DNA of 11,885 nucleotides from UBA9676 sp036522155 (GTDB lineage: Bacteria; Actinomycetota; Actinomycetes; Streptosporangiales; Streptosporangiaceae): positions 1 through 11,885 of the forward strand of contig DATDGI010000235.1 in the NCBI GenBank assembly GCA_036522155.1. Reading direction: 5' to 3'. Position 1 is the first letter of the stretch. Each line of letters starts with the position of its first letter. A program made the translations under genes and the position numbers. The notes beneath the pieces were generated by a model. The model searched no databases and was not told the origin of the DNA. It saw only the letters and a program-made list of their open reading frames with translations. This document shows, piece by piece, positions 6,093 to 11,885 of the stretch.

Positions 6093-9020
6093 CTAGTGCG
6101 TCGGGGTCGGGGACGGGGACGGGCTGGCGGACGGGGCGGGCGTCGTGGCGGAGGTGGCGCCCGCGGCCCGCTGGGCGTTGTCGAGCGCCTGCTTCATGCT
6201 CGCGATGTCCTGGCCGTAGGCGGCGAAATCGCCGCTCTTCAGCGCCGCCTGCGCGGCCGCGTAGTCCTGCTCGGCCTGGGCCAGGTACTTGCGCACCGCC
6301 GCACTCACCTGGCCGGTGCCGGTGGGCGGCGCCGGGCCGGTGCTCGGCACCCCAGAGAAGATCTGGCCCAGCGCGTTCTGCAGCGTCGGCCCGTAGCCCA
6401 CCTGGCCGTCGAAGAAGACAAACACCCGTTTCAGGGTGGGGTACGAGCCCGTGCCGATGCCCCCGGCGGCCTGGATGTAGATCGGCTCCTCGTACAGCAG
6501 CCCGCCGCCCAGCGGCAGCGCGATCAGATTCCCCTTGATCACCGACGAGCCGCCCTGCCGGAACAGCGACAGTTCCTTGGACGCGACCGTGTCGGACTCG
6601 AAGTTGTTCTGCACCTGCTGGGGCCCCAGGATGGCCGCGGCCTGCGGCAGCTGGAGGACCCGGATGGCGCCGTAACCGGTCCGCGGGTTGCTGTCCACCG
6701 CCATGTACGCGGCCAGGTTCGGCCGCGACCGCTGCGCCAGCGCCGTGGTCAGCGAGAACTGCGGCTGCTGGTAGCCGGGCATGGTCATGGTCAGGTAGTA
6801 CGGCGGCTGGCTCAGGCCGCCGGTGATGGTGGAGCCGGTCGGGTCGTTCGGCACGGTCCAGAAGTTCTGCCCGCCGTAGAAGGACTGCGGGTTCGTCACG
6901 TGGTACTTGGCCAGGATCTGCCGCTGGACCTCGAACAGGTCCGGCGGGTAGCGCAGATGCGGCAGCAGGTAGGCGGGAATGTCCGAGCGCGGCTTGATGA
7001 CCCCGGGGAAGGCGTTCATCCAGGTGCGCAGCAGCGGGTCGGATGGCCCCCACTGGTACAGGCTGACGGCGCCGGTGTAGGCGTTCACCACCGCCTTGAC
7101 CGAATTGCGGATGTAGTTGATCTGCCCGGGCACCTGGCCGGCGACCGCCCCGTTCGGGGTCTGGCTGGTCGAGGTGGCCTGCGGCATGCTGATCCGCTCC
7201 GAGTACGGATACAGGTCGGTGGTGGTGTAGCCGTCCACCACCCACAGGATCTTCCCGTTGGCGATCACCGGGTACGGGTTGGCGTCCAGGGTGAGGAATG
7301 GCGCCACCTTGGCCACCCGCGCCAGCGGCTGCCGGTCGTAGAGGATCTTCGAGTCGCCGTTGATGGCGCCCGACAGCAGGATGTTCAGCTCGCGGAACTT
7401 GATGGCGTACAGGAACCGGGTCAGCAGGGAGCCGACCGGCACGCCGCCGTTCCCCTGGTAGGTGTAGTTCTGCTGGCCGCTGGCGTTCTCGAACGGGTAG
7501 TCAAGCTCCTGCGGCGGCCGCCCGGCTGGCGCGCCGACGATCGCGTAGGTGTTCTGCTGCTGGCCGAAGTACACCCGGGGCTGGAACTGGCCGAGCTGCC
7601 CGTGCGGCGGGATGTCGCTCTCCACGAACCACGGAAGACCGCCGGACGCCACCGCGTTCGACTTGGCCGCCACGAACCCGAACCCGTGCGTGTACACCAG
7701 GTGGGTGTTGATCCAGTTGCCCTGGCCGGGCGGCGGCCCGCCCAGTCCGCGGACCGCCACCACCACATCCTGCGGCCTGCTCGCGCCCGGCAGGACGTAC
7801 CGGTCCACCGCGAGGGCGCCGGGGAACTGGTAGAAGCCCTTCACCTGCTGGAGCTGCTGGAAGGTCTGCGACACCACGGCCGGATCCATCAGCCGCAGGC
7901 CGCTCAGGCTCGCCACATCGCTGGCGAGCCGGCCGGGCGGATCGGAGCTGGCTCCCTGATAGCTGATCACCTGGGCGGCCCCGACGGCGTAGGCCGTGCG
8001 GGTGCCGTGGATCTCCCGGTTGATGTACTTGGACTCCTTGGCCAGCTCGTTCGGCTTGACCACGAACTGCTGGATGATCGCCGGGTAGACCCCGCCGATC
8101 AGGATGGCCGACAGCACGAGCAGGCCGAACCCGACGGCCGGCAGCATCGCGCTGCGGCGCACCGCGCCGGCGAAGAACAGCAGCGCGCACAGCACGGCGA
8201 TCACGGCCAGCACCGTCTTGGCCGGCAGCACCGCGTTGACGTCGGTGTAGGACGCGCCGGTGGTCACCGTGCCGCGCTGGGAGAAGTCGATGGCGTACCG
8301 GTCGACCCAGTAGGCGAACCCCTTGAGCAGGACGAACACCCCGAGCAAGAGGAACAGGTGGGTCTGCGCAGCGGCGGTCGCCCGCAGCCGCCGGCCCTGC
8401 GCCCGCAGCCCGCCATAGAGCGCGTTCACCAGCACCACGGCGACCAGCGACAGCAGCACTGCGGTGAACAGGAAACCCAGCACCAGCCGCAGGAAGGGAT
8501 AGGTGAACACGAAGAAGGAAATGTCCATGTTGAACTGCGGGTCCCTGACGCCAAACGGGACCTGGTTGGCGAACATCAGCCAGGTCTGCCAGGAGCCTGC
8601 CCCGCTGATCCCGGCCAGCAGGCCCACCAGGCCCAGCGCGATACCCAGCAGCAGCCGCCGGTGCGGGTCGACGGCCTGCCGGTACAGGTCCATCCCCGGC
8701 CGCTCCCCCGCCGGGACAGGCCGGTATTCCGGCCGCAGCCGGAAGGCGATGACCGCGTTGAGCCCGGTGACCAGGGCCATGAAGAGGCCCGTGATGAAGA
8801 ACAGCGTCCACCTGGTGCCGTAGGTGACTCCGAACACCGACGAGTAGTTCACCGAGCGGAACCACAGGAAGTCCGTCCACACCCCGGCGATGATGGAGAG
8901 CACAATGATCAGGGCGATCAGCCCGAGCACGGCCGGCACCAGGTACCGCGGCCAGCGGGGCAGCCGGAGCGCGGCCCGGCTGTCGGGCGGGCGCGCCCGG
9001 CCTGGCGGCTGGAAGCTCAA
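6093..9020 (-). CDS. UPF0182 family integral membrane protein
   Basis: A 975-residue protein matching the UPF0182 family (Pfam PF03699), found widely in Actinomycetota and cyanobacteria, with no established biochemical role. Seven hydrophobic segments fill the N-terminal third, at about 27-47, 72-94, 122-140, 168-199, 221-238, 266-286 and 292-313. A family-typical soluble region follows (for example VVKPNELAKESKYINREI at 320-337), probably extracytoplasmic, and the protein ends in a low-complexity Ala/Ser/Pro/Thr tail (SPSPSPTPTH). Length agrees with the family (just under 1000 residues). The start is TTG 9020, supported by GAGGGGG five bases upstream (9032-9026); no upstream in-frame ATG or GTG fits. 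A five-codon ORF (9034-9017) overlaps this start. It follows the PDZ protease gene after 212 bases and a strong hairpin, so it likely has its own promoter; no good one was identified (TAGATT at 9119-9114 is a weak candidate). Confidence 0.93.
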   Translation of the reverse strand: MSFQPPGRARPPDSRAALRLPRWPRYLVPAVLGLIALIIVLSIIAGVWTDFLWFRSVNYSSVFGVTYGTRWTLFFITGLFMALVTGLNAVIAFRLRPEYRPVPAGERPGMDLYRQAVDPHRRLLLGIALGLVGLLAGISGAGSWQTWLMFANQVPFGVRDPQFNMDISFFVFTYPFLRLVLGFLFTAVLLSLVAVVLVNALYGGLRAQGRRLRATAAAQTHLFLLLGVFVLLKGFAYWVDRYAIDFSQRGTVTTGASYTDVNAVLPAKTVLAVIAVLCALLFFAGAVRRSAMLPAVGFGLLVLSAILIGGVYPAIIQQFVVKPNELAKESKYINREIHGTRTAYAVGAAQVISYQGASSDPPGRLASDVASLSGLRLMDPAVVSQTFQQLQQVKGFYQFPGALAVDRYVLPGASRPQDVVVAVRGLGGPPPGQGNWINTHLVYTHGFGFVAAKSNAVASGGLPWFVESDIPPHGQLGQFQPRVYFGQQQNTYAIVGAPAGRPPQELDYPFENASGQQNYTYQGNGGVPVGSLLTRFLYAIKFRELNILLSGAINGDSKILYDRQPLARVAKVAPFLTLDANPYPVIANGKILWVVDGYTTTDLYPYSERISMPQATSTSQTPNGAVAGQVPGQINYIRNSVKAVVNAYTGAVSLYQWGPSDPLLRTWMNAFPGVIKPRSDIPAYLLPHLRYPPDLFEVQRQILAKYHVTNPQSFYGGQNFWTVPNDPTGSTITGGLSQPPYYLTMTMPGYQQPQFSLTTALAQRSRPNLAAYMAVDSNPRTGYGAIRVLQLPQAAAILGPQQVQNNFESDTVASKELSLFRQGGSSVIKGNLIALPLGGGLLYEEPIYIQAAGGIGTGSYPTLKRVFVFFDGQVGYGPTLQNALGQIFSGVPSTGPAPPTGTGQVSAAVRKYLAQAEQDYAAAQAALKSGDFAAYGQDIASMKQALDNAQRAAGATSATTPAPSASPSPSPTPTH

Positions 9021-9025
9021 CCAGT

Positions 9026-9032
9026 CCCCCTC
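9026..9032 (-). promoter_or_regulatory. Ribosome binding site that decides the TTG start of the UPF0182 gene
   Basis: GAGGGGG on the minus strand sits five bases before TTG 9020. It is the only good ribosome binding site near the 5' end of this reading frame and makes the rare TTG start credible. Confidence 0.6.
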
Positions 9033-9202
9033 ATGTCAGGACACCGGGGCGGGCCCGAGCGGATGCGGGCCCGGTTCGGCGCAGGCCGGGCAGATACCGG
9101 CCCGCGCGGCGCCAATCTACCGCGATCATGCCCGTGCCCGGCCCATCACAAGGTCCCGTTCCGCTCACGATTGCGCCGCCGCCGCGGCGATGGCCCGGGC
9201 CG

Positions 9203-9227
9203 GGCCGGCCCAGCCTGGGAGCCGGCC
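9203..9227 (-). terminator. Strong hairpin after the PDZ-Lon protease gene
   Basis: Bases 9203-9208 pair with 9222-9227 (6 bp, all G-C), then 9209-9212 pair with 9216-9219 (4 bp) across a two-base bulge and a GCC loop. The structure lies six bases beyond the stop codon at 9233. There is no T-tract on the minus strand, as is common for proposed actinobacterial terminators. It probably ends or trims the moaE-protease transcript. The rest of the 212-base gap (9021-9202) shows no clear gene. Confidence 0.5.
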
Positions 9228-9232
9228 GGGAT

Positions 9233-10321
9233 TCAGCAGGACGGGACCTGACCGCCGGCCGCAAGCGCCTTGAGCGCGCGCACCGCGCCGGCCAGTGTGC
9301 TCACCTTGATCAGCCGCATCCCCGGCGGGATGGCCCCGGCCGCGTCCGGGCAGTTGGCAGCCGGGGTGAGGAAGATAGTGGCGCCCGCCTGCCGGGCCCC
9401 GGCCATCTTCTGCTGGATGCCGCCGATCGGGCCCACGGCCCCGTTCACCGAGATTTCGCCGGTGCCGGCGATGAATTTCCCGCCGGTCAGGTTGCCCGGC
9501 GTCAGCTTGTCGATGATGCCCAGGGCGAACATCAGGCCCGCGCTCGGGCCGCCGATGTTCCCCACCCGGATCCTGATGCTGAACGGGAACACGAAGTTCT
9601 CCGAGACCGAGACCCCCACCACGGCATGGCCTTGCACCCCCACCGTCTTCAGCCGGAACTGCCGGGTCTCCCGCTGGCCGCCGGTGGTGCGCACGACGGT
9701 GAGCGTGACCGGTGCGCCCGGCGCCCGGGCCCGGATCAGCGGTGCGGCGTCCTGGCGGCAGCTGACTACGGTGCCGTTCACCGCCCTGATCACGTCACCC
9801 CGCTGCAGCACGCCCGCGGCGGGATCTCCCTTGACGACCCCCACCACGGTGTCCACGGTGGTGAACGGGATGCCCAGCTCGCACAGCGCGGCCGCGGTCG
9901 CGGTCTGCTGCGAGCTGGCCATCTGCTGGGTGTCCTGCCTGGCGACCTGCTGCTGGGTCTGGCCGGGGCCGAACAGTTCCTCCTCCGGCACCACCGCCTC
10001 ATCCGGGGTCAGCCAGGCCCGCAGGGCGGCGAACACGTTCAGCTTGTCCTGCGGGCCGCCCTGGTAGGACACGGTGACCATGTTGAGATGGCCGGTGGTC
10101 GGGTAGCTCGGATGGCCGGTGATCTGGATGATCGGGCCGCCGCCGGAGAACTTGCCCAGCGTGTTGAGGGTCGGGCCGGGGCTCAGGATCACGTACGGGA
10201 CCGACGTGAACGCCGCGGCCGCGGCGGCGACGAGCACCCCGGCCACCGCGACGTACAGGGTCAGCTGGCGGCGGGTGGCCGCCCGCAGGTCAGGCACCGT
10301 TGACCCATTCGCTCTCGCCAT
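9233..10321 (-). CDS. Membrane-anchored PDZ/Lon-type (S16) serine protease, YlbL-like
   Basis: A 362-residue protein with one N-terminal membrane segment (about 19-40), followed by VPYVILSPGPTLNTLG (41-56), typical of YlbL-like proteins. A PDZ domain spans about 150-228 and a Lon-type proteolytic domain about 230-345. The catalytic dyad is visible: Ser260 in GGPSAG and Lys305 in GGIQQK, 45 residues apart, close to the spacing in Lon. No ATPase domain is present, so it is an extracytoplasmic or membrane-bound ATP-independent member. Bacillus YlbL has been linked to cell-division control, but substrates here are unknown. The ATG at 10321 overlaps moaE by 32 bases; GTG 10297 would give 354 residues and an 8-base overlap, and neither has a convincing Shine-Dalgarno, so the start is unresolved. 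It is co-transcribed with moaE; a hairpin follows it, then the UPF0182 gene. Confidence 0.92.
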   Translation of the reverse strand: MARANGSTVPDLRAATRRQLTLYVAVAGVLVAAAAAAFTSVPYVILSPGPTLNTLGKFSGGGPIIQITGHPSYPTTGHLNMVTVSYQGGPQDKLNVFAALRAWLTPDEAVVPEEELFGPGQTQQQVARQDTQQMASSQQTATAAALCELGIPFTTVDTVVGVVKGDPAAGVLQRGDVIRAVNGTVVSCRQDAAPLIRARAPGAPVTLTVVRTTGGQRETRQFRLKTVGVQGHAVVGVSVSENFVFPFSIRIRVGNIGGPSAGLMFALGIIDKLTPGNLTGGKFIAGTGEISVNGAVGPIGGIQQKMAGARQAGATIFLTPAANCPDAAGAIPPGMRLIKVSTLAGAVRALKALAAGGQVPSC

Positions 10322-10712
10322 CGCTGAACGACTGATGCTTCCAGATCGGGACGCTCTCCTTGAGCCGGTCGATGAGGGCGCGGCAGGCGGCGAACGCCTC
10401 GGCCCGGTGCGCGCAGGCCACGGCGACCACCACCGCGAGATCGCCCACGGCCAGGTCGCCGACCCGGTGCACGGCGGCCAGCGCCCGCACGTCGAACTCC
10501 GCCGCCACCTTCTCGGCCACCGTCCGCAGTTCGGCGGCGGCCGACGGGTGCGCGCTGTAGGAGAGCCTGGTCACCCCCCGCCCGTGGTCGTGATCGCGGA
10601 CGGTGCCGGCGAACAGGGCGACGCCGCCCCCGGCCGGGTCGGCCACGGCGGCCCGCACCTCGTCCACCGAAAGCTCTGTCTCGCGCAACTCGGCGAGCCT
10701 GATCACGTTCAC
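10290..10712 (-). CDS. moaE: Molybdopterin synthase catalytic (large) subunit MoaE
   Basis: A 140-residue cytoplasmic protein, close to the usual MoaE size of about 150. MoaE, with sulfur-carrying MoaD, converts cyclic pyranopterin monophosphate to molybdopterin in molybdenum cofactor synthesis. Diagnostic motifs are FAGTVRDHDHG (34-44) with Arg39, AHRAEAFAAC (101-110) and RLKESVPIWKHQ (116-127) with Lys118 and Lys125, matching the active-site lysines Lys119 and Lys126 of the E. coli enzyme. No moaD is next to it. The GTG at 10712 has no Shine-Dalgarno but lies 7 bases after TACCTT, so the transcript is probably leaderless with its own promoter in the 39-base gap after the SDR gene. Its 3' end overlaps the PDZ protease gene, an odd partner for a cofactor enzyme; this suggests co-translation but no known shared function. 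Confidence 0.95.
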   Translation of the reverse strand: MNVIRLAELRETELSVDEVRAAVADPAGGGVALFAGTVRDHDHGRGVTRLSYSAHPSAAAELRTVAEKVAAEFDVRALAAVHRVGDLAVGDLAVVVAVACAHRAEAFAACRALIDRLKESVPIWKHQSFSDGESEWVNGA

Positions 10713-10718
10713 GGAGCA

Positions 10719-10746
10719 AAGGTACCCGGATTGACGCGCGGTCAGG
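10719..10746 (-). promoter_or_regulatory. Candidate moaE promoter, leaderless start
   Basis: On the minus strand CCTGAC (10746-10741) resembles a TTGAC-type -35, followed by a 16-base spacer and TACCTT (10724-10719), a TANNNT -10. The last T is 7 bases from the G of the GTG at 10712, the spacing for transcription starting on the start codon. The promoter fills nearly all of the short gap between the SDR and moaE genes. Confidence 0.5.
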
Positions 10747-10751
10747 CTCCG

Positions 10752-11828
10752 TCAGCCGCCCCGCCGCCGGCGGCGGGCGGCCCGCACGATCGCCGCGGTG
10801 CCGAGCACGGCGACGGTCGCACCGGCCGCGGTGATCGTCGCCTCCTTGCGCGGGATGCGCCGCGCGGACGCCCGGTGCAGGGCCCTGGCCGCCATCAGCG
10901 AGCGCAGCGCGGCGGCGTTGTCGTAGGCCGGGCGCCAGCCGGCCGCCCGCAGCGCCTGGCAGTCGACCACCCACGGGTAGACCAGGTACGGCAGGTCGTT
11001 GATGGGGCCGGGAGCGATCCCGAGCCGGTGCAGCCGCTGCGCCGTGCCCAGGGTCAGGCTGGCCGGGAGTTCCAGCCGCCGCAGGCCGCTGATTTCCTCC
11101 ACCTGCTCCTGCTCCAGCCAGCCGTCGCAGCCGACCGCGAAATTCCCGGTCACGTCCCCGGCTACGGCCAGTTCGAGTGCGGAAACAAGATCGTCGACAT
11201 GGCAGAACTGCCAGCGGGGCGCGCAGCCCCTGACCGTCAGCAGCCGGGCCGCGTCGAAGCGCCTGGTCACCGGCGTGTCGCCGCCCTCGCCGACCAGGAC
11301 TGCGGGCCGGGCCACGGTGACCGCCAGGCCCGGGTGCGCGCGCGGCGAGCGCGCCGCCAGGTGCTCGATCTCCAGCAGGTCGCCGGCCACGCTGCCGTCC
11401 GGGTCGGCGGCGAGCGGCGAGGTCTCCGGCAGCGGCACGGGGTTGCCGGGCCGCGCGCCGTACACCATTGCGCTGGTCACCAGGATGGCCCGGCCGACCC
11501 GGCCGGCCGCGGCCGCGGTGAGCACGGTCTGCGCCGCCCGGACGTTGAACGCCCGCCGGGCCCGGTGGTCGGAGTCGGACATGTCGACGTCGGTGTGGAC
11601 CAGCACGTCCACCCCGGTGAGCCGGCCGGCCAGCGCCGGGTCGCACACGTCGGCCAGCCGCCAGGTCACCCCGGCCAGGTCGCCCCGGTGGTTGTCGATC
11701 GCCACCACCCGGCTCACCCGCCCCGAGCCGGCCAGGGTGGCCGCCAGCGCGTGCCCCAGGCCGTGGGCGGCGCCGGTGACCGCCACCACCGGTCCCGATT
11801 TAGCGGCCAAACGACCTGCGGCCCGCAC
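10752..11828 (-). CDS. Atypical SDR-family (NAD-dependent epimerase-like) protein with C-terminal membrane anchor
   Basis: A 358-residue protein with a Rossmann fold. The nucleotide-binding loop is VTGAAHGLG (17-25), followed by an acidic strand end VVAIDN (41-46) and LADVCD (58-63). Ser119 and Tyr123 in TSAMVYGARPGNP are the usual SDR catalytic pair, but the YxxxK lysine position is Pro127, so classical oxidoreductase chemistry is doubtful; atypical SDRs of this kind may bind nucleotide for another purpose. The C terminus (about 330-350) is a hydrophobic segment followed by RAARRRRRGG, which looks like a tail anchor with cytoplasmic positive charges. The start is GTG 11828, with no clear Shine-Dalgarno; GTG 11789 (codon 14) would begin right at the first beta strand and is a serious alternative. 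The moaE gene follows 39 bases on, with its own likely promoter. Substrate and pathway are unknown. Confidence 0.87.
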   Translation of the reverse strand: MRAAGRLAAKSGPVVAVTGAAHGLGHALAATLAGSGRVSRVVAIDNHRGDLAGVTWRLADVCDPALAGRLTGVDVLVHTDVDMSDSDHRARRAFNVRAAQTVLTAAAAGRVGRAILVTSAMVYGARPGNPVPLPETSPLAADPDGSVAGDLLEIEHLAARSPRAHPGLAVTVARPAVLVGEGGDTPVTRRFDAARLLTVRGCAPRWQFCHVDDLVSALELAVAGDVTGNFAVGCDGWLEQEQVEEISGLRRLELPASLTLGTAQRLHRLGIAPGPINDLPYLVYPWVVDCQALRAAGWRPAYDNAAALRSLMAARALHRASARRIPRKEATITAAGATVAVLGTAAIVRAARRRRRGG

Positions 11829-11858
11829 CGCCGTGGACCGCGAACGCCCGGCCCGGCC

Positions 11859-11880
11859 GGCCCGGTTCCGGCCCGGTTCC
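11859..11880. repeat. 11-bp tandem direct repeat upstream of the SDR gene
   Basis: GGCCCGGTTCC occurs twice head to tail (11859-11869 and 11870-11880), and a further GG begins a third copy at the window edge. It lies 31 bases before the GTG at 11828, in the presumed leader or promoter region. No function can be assigned; it may be simple low-complexity GC sequence. Confidence 0.5.
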
Positions 11881-11885
11881 GGCTG

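Noticed and set aside
6096..9251. Very long open frame (over 1000 codons) on the plus strand opposite the UPF0182 gene
   Set aside because: It is an antisense shadow created by strong G/C third-position bias. Its product is Arg/Gly/His-rich without recognisable motifs, while the minus-strand frame has membrane segments and family motifs.
9031..9264. 77-codon ORF on the minus strand in the gap before the UPF0182 gene
   Set aside because: It starts inside the protease gene, reads through the hairpin, and encodes an Arg/Pro/Gly-rich peptide with no motif.
10261..11646. Open frame of 461 codons on the minus strand spanning moaE and the SDR gene
   Set aside because: It runs out of frame through two well-supported genes and gives an Arg/Ala/Gly-rich low-complexity product, typical of a frame shadow.
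1..11885. Genomic island, prophage or defence system
   Set aside because: No integrase, transposase, tRNA-flanked repeats, phage genes or known defence genes were seen, and base composition appears uniform apart from the small AT-rich patch at 1576-1612.

Overview
The window is very GC-rich DNA (I judge above 70 percent; not computed) with strong G/C third codon positions, GTG and TTG starts, and an FO synthase gene of the coenzyme F420 pathway. These point to a filamentous or related Actinomycetota genome; nothing visible fixes the genus. Gene density is high and most genes lie on the minus strand. No tRNA, rRNA, CRISPR array, transposase or integrase was seen, and no stretch of more than about 215 bases lacks a gene.

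Layout from left to right. (1) Bases 1-1493, minus: the N-terminal, CofG-type radical SAM half of the FO synthase FbiC, running off the left edge. (2) Bases 1603-2549, plus: a divergent two-gene operon, a MarR-type regulator followed by a conserved protein of unknown function, joined by an ATGA overlap. The 109-base gap between fbiC and marR holds back-to-back -10 elements and an imperfect palindrome; both genes look leaderless. (3) Bases 2534-5931, minus: in transcription order a GT4 glycosyltransferase, a mannose-1-phosphate guanylyltransferase-like enzyme, and an AlkA-type DNA glycosylase whose N terminus is encoded by a 21-bp tandem repeat. (4) Bases 6093-9020, minus: a UPF0182 membrane protein with a TTG start. 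(5) Bases 9233-10712, minus: MoaE (molybdopterin synthase large subunit) overlapping a membrane-anchored PDZ/Lon-type protease. (6) Bases 10752-11828, minus: an atypical SDR-family protein lacking the catalytic lysine, with a C-terminal membrane anchor.

Functionally the window mixes cofactor synthesis (F420, molybdenum cofactor), nucleotide-sugar supply plus a sugar transferase (probably cell-surface glycan), base-excision repair, and envelope proteins of unknown role (UPF0182, PDZ-Lon protease, anchored SDR). It looks like ordinary chromosomal backbone. No clear undescribed multi-gene system was found. The best leads are the marR-unknown gene pair and its shared control region with fbiC, the variable-looking repeat in the glycosylase gene, and the leaderless moaE promoter.
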